In this document: one piece after another, positions 35,356 to 47,100 of the stretch
How positions within the stretch are numbered: the first letter of the stretch is position 1
Layout: the number at the start of each line of letters is the position of its first letter
Assembly (NCBI GenBank): GCA_032358255.1
Contig: JAULBX010006220.1
Location: 61,973 to 125,972 of the forward strand
Direction of reading: 5' to 3'
Length of the DNA: 64,000 bases
Source: Heterotrichella gracilis
Lineage: Eukaryota; Sar; Xanthophyceae; Tribonematales; Xanthonemataceae
Made by a program: the position numbers and the translations under genes
The notes under the pieces: generated by a model
What the model was told of the DNA's origin: nothing
Seen by the model: the letters and a program-made list of their open reading frames with translations, nothing else
Database searches by the model: none

Positions 35356-38300
35356 TCATGCCTCCCCGTCCCTGCCAGCCGGTGGGTGCCATCCCGCCTG
35401 CCGCAGCAACCCCGCCACCTGCTCCCTTGCCTCCCTGTCGCAGTACAGCCCCAGGCAGCCAAACAGCCCCAGGATCAGCACCACACGGGCCAGGCGCGCC
35501 AGGCGGCCGCCGCCGCTGCCACCACCCCTCGCCCTGCACCGGGATGTGACAGCAACCTGAGGCCAACTAGGTGGCATGTTGATGCCGCAGATCTGGGGTT
35601 AAATGAACCCCCAAAAAGAAAAAAGAAACGATGGCCATGTCGTCAGGCCAGGCCCAAACCGTACGTGTTCTGCTGTGCAGTGCATCGCACCCATGACCGC
35701 TGTATACGATATCCCAGCATTGTCAGCTGGCAACAGTGGGCTGTGCAGTATAATGCCAACCAATCCTAGTACCAAAATCGTAAGGGGCTCGTGCAAAGAC
35801 ACTCGTTTGCGCCACACATGCACGTAAAGATGAGATGGCCCACACTTTTGACACACACCATGGGTTGTCCCCCTACCGTGTGGCCACGTTGAGTACTCCC
35901 CCTGCGTACACCAGCAGCAGCGTGGCGGTGAGCAGCAGCGCGTTGTAGGGCATGCTGGAGTCAGGGTACAGCAAGGGGAGGAACTGCCAGGTACCAATCA
36001 GCTGCACAGGGGAGGGAACCAGGGGTCACCAAGGTGCACCCACAGCATTGACGTGGCCCAGGCCTGCCAGTGACCCACATTAGAGTCGTGATGAAGTTAT
36101 AAGGTAATTTTTCCAGATTGGCGCAAATGGCATCTGCTTGCTGACGCAGTGACAGTGTGACCCAACGTGCCGTGGCTCCCTGCTCTCACCAGCTGCTGCA
36201 GTGTATGACTACTTACGTTATCATGTAAAGGAAGGGCAGACCACAGCGAACAGCTGGGTATATTGATGCACATGTGTCAGGTCAACGGCGCAGTGTGCAC
36301 CACCACCCACCCCACCACCCACAGCACAACTGCAGCCCCACGGCCATGCCATCCTCACCTTGCGTGGCTAAGTGCATGGCTTTCAACATTTAACAATATA
36401 AAATTTCATGCGGGTCAGTGAACAGCAAGTTATGGGGGCCCATGGTCATGCCATCCTCACCTTGTGTGACTGACTGCACATGGCGTGCAGCAGGGGGCTG
36501 CTTGTGTTGCTGCACCACTCCCTGCCCCAGCCAGCCGCACCCACATGGCCTCCATCCAGAACTGTCAGCTGGGCAGGGGGGATGGGGAGGCCACTACAAA
36601 ACGAAGAAAACAAATGACAAGGGGGGCATTGCCTTTAAAATGGCCCTGGTGCACCCAAGGTGCGTAGTTGACTACCGTAGAATTAATTAAGCATGGTCTT
36701 TGCAGTTGTAAATCGTAGGAGGTCATTCTGAACACGCCTGTTCACCTAATCTGAGTTTGGTGCAACCATGTTGCCACCAGTAAAGCTACAATACAATGGC
36801 CATTAGTGCCAATGGGCCCTCTCACCGTCCGGCATTTTCCGGCCATTCCCACACCGACAGGAAGGCCTTGCTGAATGTGATGGAAACAGTCAGCCCGCTC
36901 ACATCTGGGGCCATGTTGAGGCACATCTCCAACAGAGAGGGGCTCCCCTTACCATGTGATATGGCAAGGTGGCTACCGCAAATAAGATCGGGAGAGGGTT
37001 CTTCCTGCAGGCATCACCATCATGTCAGGACCAGCGCAAATACCGTAATTTACAATCTACCCCAATCTACCTCGAAGAATGAAGAAACATCAATCCATTG
37101 GATGCAAATGCATGCTGTGCGTTTCTTTTCACAGACAACCGATACCAGATCCTTCAAGCAACAGCATCCATGCTCTGCCAGGAAGCACGCTACTCGCTTT
37201 GTAATCTCCGCTGTGCAAATACTTGACCCCCCACATCCATGTGCACACCCTTCCCAAGGAAAATCCCCCTCACCCTCACCCTCCCCACCTGCCCCACGCC
37301 CCTGACCTCCAGCGTGTGGCCCCATGGGCGGCACCACCTGGGCAGCATCTGCAGCAGGTGGAGCGACACCTGGCGAGTAGGCAGCGGAGTAGCGCCAGGC
37401 TGGCGGGTCACGTGGATGGCCAGCGTTGCATGCAGGGGGGCGGCGTGAACGATGGACCTGTAGGAGGGGAGGTATTTTTGGCGTCAGGTACTGGGATGGG
37501 GGTTGCCACAGTCCCCTGCTTGTGAATTGCATGAAGCGCCACTGCTGGTACAATGTTTCGCGTGGCTCCACAGGGTTCCTCAATTTTCAAGGGAATCTGG
37601 TTTAAGTATGGCACCACCTTGTGCGAACAAATTTGCCCAGCTTACTGACCAGGCATCCCCAATGGCCAATACATCCCATTGGTGGTGCAGCTGGGGCTGC
37701 ATAATGGTCCCATTGGTGCCATGTACAATCCCAGCCACCATCACAACTCCAATGCAACCAGATTAAGAAATACAAGGATGGCAGGTGTCCAGGGGGACGT
37801 ACTGCGAGATCCTGAAGGGGTCGGGCAGGCGACAGGTGGCATCTGCAGAGGGCAAGTGCAAGGGATGGGGAGGGGAGGATGGAAAGGGGAGGGAACTCAG
37901 GTCTCTGCCGCAGGCGAGGTGTATCCGGTAGATGGAAGCTGATGGGCAGGAGCCTGCAGGGGGTAAATGGATGTGAAGAAATGGAGCAACTATAGAATGT
38001 GAAGAATGACGCGATGAAGTGGATAGGCAGCGAACACAGGAGACACGCCTCATGGAGATCCAAAGAGAAGAAAACGAGGATATGGTGCATGAGAGCAAAG
38101 CAATGCTGCTGAGATCCATCATCATTATTGTAAATGTGACACCCAATGTCACCCTCTGCAATGCCCTTGGCTCGTGACCATTCCACCTTGCAAATAACTC
38201 AACACAAATGCCTCGATGACCACGCCTGTACACTCTACACCCTATAGCATCATACCTAGCTGCTGTGCCTTATCCAATAGCTGCTGCGCCTGCTGCACCC

Positions 38301-40219
38301 CCATGACCGCCATCAGGGTGTGTGCTATGCGCACACTGGGGAGGGCACCAGGCACCACCTCCACCATCACCTGTAGTGAGTGGTAAGCTGCAAGGTGGGA
38401 AAAGCACACTGCCTCACAAGCACAAGGAAGGCCCTAGGGTATCAAAACAGAGCCTCATCAGATGCGATCCGGTGCCCATTTCAGCACCATTCCCCACCCC
38501 ACCATGCACATGACCATGCCCCACACAAGTACAACCCCGGCGCGCAGCCAACCGTGTGCACATTGCAGCACCGAGCCGCAACCCACCGGGACCGTGCAAG
38601 GTTGTATACGATACATCAGGGTGCATGCCGAGTCCCGCATCTCATCCTGCACGCCGCCTCCGGACCCACCTGCCCCCAGCAACCAGTCGGGCTCCACCAG
38701 TGCCGCCAGGCCCCCTCCCTGTTCCCCCCCTGGCGCCCACATGCGCCGCCAGCACCACAGGTTGGGGCCGCACAGGGGCTCGGGGTGGTACCACGCCTGG
38801 CGCCAGCCGCTGCAGGGCATTCATGTAGGGTGTTTAGGGCTTAGGGTTCAAGGTTTTGGTATTTAGGCTTGGTGGTCACGGCTGACGCCAGCCGCTGCAG
38901 GGGCACACGGGAGGGGTCAAAGCCAACGTTTTTTTTAACCCTGCAACCTGCCTACCTAGCAATGAGATGCCCGCCGCAGCTTGGTACAAACCATGACTGC
39001 ATTCATCTAAGTTCCTGCTCCCACCTGATGGCATTCGCATCACTTATTCCCCCTTGCGCGTGGAATCGAGGCTGCACAACCCACCCATCCCCGTCCATCC
39101 CCGCCAGGGATGCGCCGCTCGCCTCAGCCATCCCCACAATCACCCGCCGCCACGCCGCCTGGCTGTGGTTGGCTGAAGGGGCCAGGTGGCAGGTGAGGGA
39201 GGCACCGGTGGGGCGTGGGGGGAGCAGTGGGGCACCCCACTCGTGGTGCTGCGGGTGGGGGAAGGGATGGTGTTTATTAGGAGGGGGCATGCACAGTGCT
39301 TCTGGTATACCTCACCCATGAAACGGCCTGTTTGAACCCTATGAAATGATCTGCAGGAATACCCACATGGGCCACATGGACTGCGCACGTGATGATCCCA
39401 AATAAAGAGCATGTGGGAGTCCAATTTCATATGGCATGGGTGGTTCTCCTGTGCGTGCCCAGGTAAATGTGTTCCATTCATCCTCCATCCAACAATTCGT
39501 CACATGCACCGGCTATCTAGTAATCTGGCTGTATGGTAGAATGCATGCAACCAACCAACCAACTGGATTGACAAACAATAAATTAGTTCATTTTACTAAA
39601 ACATCTAATAATAATAATAATAAAATAATAAAATAATTAATTGGTTGATTTTCTAAAGTACTGTAGGCAGCGCCATGCGCCACATGTCAGCGGCGTACCC
39701 ATCGTCCTCGTGTTAGTGCCAGGTCAGCCACATGCACAGCCACCTCATCCAGCAACGGACCCAAGGGGTGGGGCAGGAGGCCGGAGAAGGGGGTTGCGGC
39801 ATCAGGGGCGGTGGTGGTGGAGGTCACGTGCAGGTATACCTGCAGTACCAAGGGGGGTAAAGCTTGATCCAACTGTGCTAAGGATAACTGCAACAGGCGA
39901 TATAACCCTTCAGGGCTCTGTCCCAAACCTGGTGTTCTCATGGATGAGGGAATGGCCGGGTGTTTTAATAATGCACCTTCAAAGCATTAACCAGTGTGGT
40001 GACACCCTGTCCGTGCTGGCTAAAGCATGGGAGTCCAGCGGGCAGGCAGGCAGGCCTGGCGCCAGGCAGAGGGTGCCGTGGTGGCCCACGCACCGCTGCC
40101 AGACCCTGGCTTAGGTTGTCAAATAGCACTTCCTCGCTTTGCTGGCACGTGGCATCACAGCACGAAGGGCGGGGTACACGTGTCAGCAGCAGAAGGGCTG
40201 TGAAGGCGGCCAACAGCAT
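35356..40219 (-). CDS. PIGT: PIG-T / GPI16, GPI-transamidase subunit, complete
   Basis: Eleven minus-strand exons join in phase to 533 residues: 40219-40094, 39839-39699, 39248-39025, 38809-38670, 38387-38256, 37953-37803, 37457-37307, 36926-36826, 36593-36461, 36001-35877 and 35533-35356. A hydrophobic signal peptide starts the protein (MLLAAFTALLLL), followed by SEEVLFDNLSQ, corresponding to the EELxxxPLPSG block of PIG-T. Further landmarks are LTRGRW, a WRRVIVGMAEASGASL helix, a Cys/Trp-rich LCGPNL-CW stretch, AYHSLQV, LEMCLNMAP with SITF-KAFL, and PDSSMPYN before a transmembrane helix (LLLTATLLLVYAG). A second hydrophobic stretch lies in the last exon. The subunit sits in the ER membrane complex that attaches GPI anchors to proteins. 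Exon 6 contains a pyrimidine-rich in-frame stretch that could be a 54-bp intron; I kept it as coding. Confidence 0.88.
36341..36470. repeat. Duplicated 5' splice-site segment in PIG-T
   Basis: The exon 9 donor region (plus-strand 36441-36470, reading CACAAG/GTGAGGATGGCATG on minus) is repeated at about 36341-36368 as CGCAAG/GTGAGGATGGCATG, 100 bp into the intron. No telomere-like sequence separates them. Confidence 0.65.
38800..38903. repeat. Duplicated 3' splice-site segment in PIG-T
   Basis: The exon 4 acceptor and first exon bases (38800-38816, minus CTGCAG/CGGCTGGCGCCAG) recur at 38884-38902 further upstream in the intron. The 60 bases between are degenerate telomere repeat (GTTTAGGGCTTAGGGTTCAAGG on plus, about 38831-38852). 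Confidence 0.75.
39521..39564 (+). mobile_element. Short LINE 3'-tail relic
   Basis: The sequence TAATCTGGCTGTAT, then GAATGCATGCAAC and (CAAC)n resembles the 3' tail of the LINE fragments at 17838-17875 and 60370-60418. It lies in PIG-T intron 2. It is only about 44 bp, so the assignment rests on the shared tail alone. Confidence 0.5.
39607..39640. repeat. Microsatellite (AAT)n / (AAAT)n
   Basis: An A/T simple repeat about 30 bp long lies in PIG-T intron 2, just downstream of the LINE tail relic. Confidence 0.85.
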
Positions 40220-41119
40220 CGCCTCCCCTTGCTCATGTGGTGCAGTCCCCACCCAACTAGGGAGGGGGTGCAATGTCAAGGAGACCTGTCCTTTTGTAGC
40301 ACGAAGATATGGTCTTGCATCCTTTGAAAACTGCTGCTATGACAGAAAATTCGTCAAAGTTGCAAAAGTGTTGCACCTAGCGTCCACTGTCCAGATTGGC
40401 AAAGCTGGGTTGTACCTATAGCATGCGACCGCGGGTAGCAACTGTCGCGATTAGCAACTGTCGCGGGTGATGACACGAAACCATGGGGCAATGCACTGGA
40501 ATAGTTGCATAATGTGAGTTACCACAGTTGTGCCTGCAGCGCAGCGGCCAAGTGCAAAGCTAGGTGTGTAGGAAGTGCCATATGCATGCATATGCCCACA
40601 TAGACATGCCACAACATGACTTTTGGCAGCAGAACCAGTGGTGTACACAGGAACAGCTATCTTCAAGGCTACAAGTGCATAAGCCAGTATGCCGACATCT
40701 TCAGACACCCGTGTCGTGTGGCAAAAGCTGTTTTTTGGAACTTGGTTGAGACTCCAGTGTCCCCGTCCACCTGCACCGTGTGAGACTTCACCCCTTGCAC
40801 ACCGAAAACACTCGTGTGGCTTGCTTGTGCTGCAATAAGCATGGCCTCCCCCTGATCAGTCTATCGGGCATATATTTGCAGGCGTGCTTTACAAATAGAT
40901 GCCCTGATGTACCCTTGTCAATTAGCTTTCCAGCTCGTTGCCCATTTACCGCCCGCCATGCGCATGACACACAAGTATTGCCAGTGCTAGCGGTGCCGCG
41001 GTCAGTTTGCACGCCGTACACCTTGGTGTGCATCATCAGCTGCCGAGTTGTAACGTACAGCGTGGCCCAATGCAGTAGGGGGCTGCCGTTCTTCTTGTGG
41101 CAGTTTCACTCTTTGCGGG
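40220..41119. other. Divergent spacer, PIG-T / pTAC3
   Basis: 900 bp lie between two start codons read outward, so it should include both promoters and 5' UTRs. Weak ORFs on both strands (for example minus 40451-40708) show no family resemblance. Confidence 0.5.
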
Positions 41120-44100
41120 ATGGCGACCGCCAGGGGCATGACTTCAATGACTGCCAGCACTAGCGGGCGGGCGCTGGTATCCACCCCTAGAACCCGTCCT
41201 TCCGCCAACCTCCAACCCTTGCACCAGCGTATTCCGTCGCTAACGCTGGGGGATGGGCCAGCGTGGCAGCAGCCCTCGAGGCATCAATGCCGGCCCGTCC
41301 TTGCCAGAGCCGCAGAGGGTAATTGCCTAGGCTAGGCAGTGTTGGTACCGCCCAGAAACAGCCTTACTATCTCACACATTGATATGATATGTTTGTGCAC
41401 TTGCATCTCTCTTTCATGCAGTTTTCATTTTTGGGTAAATGTGGGGTGGATGACACTTGTGGCTGGGAATTGGTCCCTTCATAATCAGCAACCCATTGGG
41501 ACTCCTCAGGAAAAGAAGGGCATGTTTAGTCAGTGTCTTCTGCCCTGCTAGTGACACACTGGCTTACTGCTTGCAGAGGAGGTTGAAGACGATAGGTACT
41601 CGGGGATAGGCTGGGTCACAGAAACAGGTGCGCTAAACTTATGGACTGCACGTTTGGTGAGAGCAATCCAAAGCCATCAGTAGCGTGTGGTGGTCTAGCT
41701 AGCACACATGTGTCCACTGACAGATACAACGACCATCTTGCATATGCATGCATTGCATCCCATGTGATTGCGTCCACCTCTTGACATCATGAGTTGGCAC
41801 AACCCGGCCACACCTTCTCAATACTACTAATTGAACAAAGTATTGATAAATGCACTGCACGGCATGTTGGTATCCACAGCCTCCCCTCCTTGCTAACCCC
41901 CTTTGCCTCCCCTGCCAGCCGATGAGCTGCGCGCCGCTGATGAGGCCAGTGCCGCCTCAGCGGAGCGCCAGGAGTGGCTGGCACAGAGCGGTGTGGTGGG
42001 TGCGGACTGGCAGGCGGACAAGGTGGATGAGGAGGCGCCGGAGCGCAGGCAATACCACAGGTAGGGGTTTACTCTAGGGTTTCTGTAACCCTTAGCGTAC
42101 CACGCACATGCTTGTGAAGGAGGCCTCACCTGTGGGGAATTGTAGCATGTGCCACTGTGTGTATGTTCAACCTCGCAAATGGGTGTAGAAAGGCACCCCT
42201 CCACACACAAAGCAGCCCTTGCCCGGGCCGACCTCCAACACCCATTTACCCAGGCGGCTCGTCAAGGCAGCCCAGCAGGGGGCGGTATCAGAGGCCGAGG
42301 ACATCCTGCAGGACATGGTGGATGCGGGGCTGGCGCCCGGCCCCCGCGCCTACCACGGTGTCATCTTTGCGTATGTCAAGGCGCAGGACCCCGAGGGGGC
42401 GCTGGAGGCGATCAGGAGGGAGTACAACTCGGGTGAGGGAGGGGAGGAAAAAGTGGGATGCCACCTGCTTTGCTTCTTGTGCGCGGTGTTTTGCACTCGG
42501 TCGTAAATTCCTTGCATATGAGACATGTATGGGTGTTGCATGCCTCCCCGGGGTTGCAATTGCTCCGTCTGGGGTTGGGATCATGTTTAGTAATGACAGT
42601 GGCGGGTGGTTTATCTGTCATACTATTATTTTCTTTCCCTTTTTCATGCATGACATGCAGATGGCATTGGGTTGTGTGCGGCGGGAATGATGACGTGACA
42701 CGTACTGCGGTACATTTTTGAGGGGCAAAACCTCACTGAAAATTAAAAGCTTTCACCGGCGATCTGACCCCTGCACCCTGCATGCATACACCGCTGATAT
42801 GGGGATGATTCAAACTACTGCGTTATCTTATTGAGAGGCTTGCCTCACTGAAAACGCTTACAACACATTCTGACCCTAGCGACTGGCCCGTGCACCACCT
42901 TGCTGCACGTGCCTCCCACCCATACATGCATAACAGCCTGCCCAGTGGCCGGCCAAGGCTTGCATATGCTTACCAGTCTTGCCAACACTGGATCCAGCAC
43001 CAGTGGCGCACCATCATCCTAGAAGTTAGAAAATCTGTTTACCTCTTTGTAACCTCGCTTGTTGCCGAATGTGTCCAGCCCATCATCAAGGGTCACCACA
43101 CGCCCATCCCTTTCTTAAACCCTCAATCTTAAAGCATTTTCCCCGATTCCCGGCAGGTGTACAGCCCATCCCTGAGAGCTACTGCGCCCTCATCCACGCC
43201 TTCATGTCCCAGGGCCAGATGGAGGCGGCTGAGGCGGTGTTTGCAAGCATGCGCCGCGCGGGGCTGCCCCCCCAAGGGGGGTGGCTCGTGCTGGCCAAGG
43301 GGTTGTACAAGATGGGGGAGAGGGAGAAGGCGGAGCAGTACGTCACGCGAGGCCTGCAGGTGGGGTTCCAGGGTTTAGGGCTTTTATTTTAGTGTGCGAG
43401 TTCAGCAGTACGTCACGCGAGGCCTGCAGGTGGGGTCTAGGTCCTAGGGTTTAGGGTTCTAGGGTTCCCTCAGGCGAGGCCTGCAGGTGGGATTCAGGGT
43501 TTAGGGTTACGTCACGTGAGGCCTGCAGGTGTGTGGGGGTTTGGAAGGGGGTGATATTCAAAAGCCTTGCCGCATGCTGAAGTTCCTGCACGCAGCCCGT
43601 GACAGACAGCGCCAGAGCGGTGTGCAACCATATGTACAACAACAGGTCAAGAGCCAGTCACTTGGTCCACCTGCTGAAATCATGCAGCCACAACCTTGGC
43701 ACAGCGCGCAATAAAAGCGGTGTTGATGTGTAACATGCTCCCATGTGTGCCTGCAGGAGGGCTGGAAGCCGGACGCTGCGCTGTACTTGGGGATGATCAC
43801 AGCATTGAGTGAAACGGGGAGGAAGGACCAGGCACTGGAGCTGCTCAACCGCATGCCGGTGAGGTCTAGGGTTTAAGGTTTAGGGCTTCGAGCTATGGAT
43901 GAAGGGCATGGGAATTGGCAAGCATGTGATTGCATTGTTACTCGATTCATATGCGCTTGGTGGCGCTGTGTGCTTGTCCAATGTATACGCACACTACCCA
44001 CAGCTGGGGCAGCTTGGAAATGGAAAACCTGCTCAAAATTGCCGCGCTTGCCCACGCCTAGCGCACCCTTACTGAAGGAAAATTGAGGATATTGGGCACT

Positions 44101-47100
44101 GTCACACAACATACAGCTAGCATAGATGCTCATTAGCCCGCCCCATCCCCACATTATGAGAACATGATCCCGAGATTAAGAACTTGTATATGAGAACTCG
44201 GTCCCCACATGAGTCTGAGGACATGATCCTATCCCCGCAGTATGAGAACATGATCCCCACCGCTGCGCACTTCAACCCCATCATCCGCGCGGAGGGCATC
44301 GGCGGTGCGCTGAACGAGGCGGAGCGCCTGGTTGACTCCCTCATCACATCGCGCATGGTGCAGCCAACCATAGAGACCTTCAACGCGCTGCTGCAGGTGC
44401 GTGTTGGGACTGAGGTCGAGGGTTTAGGGTTTCGGATAGGGGACGTGTAATGCGCTGCTGCCGGTGGATGGAGGATGGTGGGTTGGGGTTTAGGAGACGC
44501 TCAATGGGTTGCTGCACTTTGCCGGTGATCATGACACATGTCGCTTCTTTTGAGCTTCGTATTCTGGCGCCATTGGTGAAGTTCTGGGCAAGAGGTCTTG
44601 ATTGCCATTGCGTGAAAGCAATGATTCACCGATGGTGCTACTGCTTGCTTGCTCATATTTTGATTAAATAGAAATGGGGATATGAAGGTGCTGCAACTTG
44701 ATGCGCTTTCGAATATATGGCTTATGGCTTTCTCTGATAGCGCCCTCAACTTGAAACCCTTGTCGCATGGGCAGGGGTACATCATCCACTCCGGCATCGG
44801 CGAGTATGGTGTTGAGGACAAGATGATCACCATCGGGGGGCGCATTGCCAGCGTGGGCCTGCGGCCAAATGTGCACACATTTGCGCTGTATGTGGAGGGC
44901 TTCCTTAAGGGGGAGTTGCTACAGGTGAGGAGCGCGGGTAGTTAACTTACAGCCACAGTTGCAATTGCCCAATCTTGCATGCAAAATACAAAGCTGCAAA
45001 AATTGATAGTTACGGTCTTCAGTTACAGGTGCATGTATGCCCCAGATGGGTGCGTACACCAATAGTGGCCACACGCCAGACCGCCTGTCTTTCACAAACC
45101 TCCCTCAAGCGCTAGCCCTAGGGGCCTGGACACCATTTAGGAAGTTTTTAACATCCCAGCTGCACATGTTTACACTTAAGCTTGACGACCAGCTTGTCCA
45201 TCTGGCTACCACAGCCATGGCACCGGTGAGTGTGCCCAGCCACTCTCCACACCCCCTTCAACCACACCCCCTTCAACCCACCCTCCTCCCCCCACCGGCC
45301 CGCAGGACGCCCTCAACGCCTTCTACCAGATGCGCACCGTGGGCATCCGCCAGGGCGGCGTGCGGGTGCTCGAGCACCGCGTCATGGTCCACCTGCTCAA
45401 CCTGCTTGCCCAGCAAGGCCAACCGGCAGACATGCTGCGGGTGCTTCGGGCCATGGAGATGGATGACGTGAAGCTGCCAAGGGATGCGCTGCTGCCAGGG
45501 GGGGAGGCGGAGGCGGAGGGAGGGGAGGTCGAGCAGCAGACGTGTGTCACGGCGTGGCTCAACAACAGGCTGGGGATCCTGCGCGCCAGGGCCAACCGCA
45601 TCCAGGGAGGTGAGGGTGCAGAATTGTTGAGCAATTGGCTGGGGTTCACATCTAGGAATGTGAGGGTGGAGGGGAAGGGGGGGGGACAAAAGGAGGGGGG
45701 TTGAGCCGGGGGGGGCACTCTGCTGTCTTGGTTGAGGGGAAGGACAAAGGCAAAGACCACGACCTAGTGCGTGTCACATGCCACACCTAGGAACGGCACT
45801 CGCCATCTGTGCCCCCCTTCCGCCACCCACCCGCATTGCACCCCATCGTCCAACCCCGTTTGCCCCCCTCCCCCGCAGGCAGCATGATCCAACAGCAGCT
45901 AGCGGCCCAGCAGGCATTCGAGGACGGGGCGGATGTCCCCGGGGAGAGCCCGATGGAGGACGTCGGGATTCGCGAAATCGACGGCATCCGGATCGGCATC
46001 GGCACCTGTGTGGTTGACGCCACTGGCATGGTGGTCCCCCCAAGCAAGCTCACAGTGAATGAGCTGCGGGTCGAGCTCAAGGCCAGGGGGCTGGTGGAGG
46101 AGGGCAACCGCAAGGAGCTGTACAAGCGGGTGCAGGTGAGGGGATGGGGGAGTTTGGATGGAGTGATTGACTCTAATCCGCACGCGGGACGGTGTAAATT
46201 GCAATGTGCTCGTGCATGGGACAATGGGGCAAATTTAGTTCAGTGTCCTGGAAAAAGCTGCCCTCCCCTCTCACACCAGCCCTCCACCCACCCTTAATGG
46301 ATCTAAAACACACAACTATCAGAAAAACAATGCTACTTTACTTCAAAAACATTAATTTTGTTGGTAAAAGACATAAAATCTTCCAATCCCCAGGCCGGCC
46401 GCAAGGCCATCCCCGCCGACCTGGTTGCGATGAACAGCGCAACCGTGCTGCCACATCAAAACACATTGTAGAAACTAGATCATGACAATATATTTCCAAT
46501 CCCCAGGCCGCCCGCAAGGCCATCCCCGCCGACCTGGTTGGGGACGAGAAGCGCAAGCGCGCCGCCAAGAAGGCCCAGGCTGTGCGCCGCAAGATCGCCA
46601 AGGGGGGAAGCGCCGATGACGGAGTGCAAGTGCGCGAGGCGGATGGGCGCAAGTCCAGCCGCAGCCCCACCATGGTGTACAGCTACCTGAATGGGGAGCT
46701 GGTGAGCCAATTAGAGGAGGTCACAGGGGAGGAGAAGGAAGAGGAGGAAGAGGATGACGATGATGACGAGCAGGTGGGTCTGGGGGGTGGGATGGGTGGG
46801 GGAGGGGAGGAAAGTAGGAGGAAAGCCGCACAGCCTGTCTTTAAATGAGCATTGGTTTAGGAATAGGGGAGGGAGGCAGTGACGTTTAGGGGCGAGGTTG
46901 GGAGCCACTTGGAGGGGGTACATGGGAGGAGAAGCAGGAGGGGGAGGAGCAGGAGGCTGGGGAGGACGGGAGGAGACGGTGTACATGTAGCTTACTGCAT
47001 GGCAACCCTCTAAGATGTTGGTGTTTGGGAATTTAGGTCAAGGGTTTCTTTGGTGGGGGCGCGCCATGCTTGCCGCATGGCAGCCCCGCGGCACGGGGCA

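Noticed and set aside
46394-46470. First copy of the pTAC3 exon-12 start as a real exon
   Set aside because: It runs into a TAG with no donor before it; the second copy continues in frame with the conserved basic segment.
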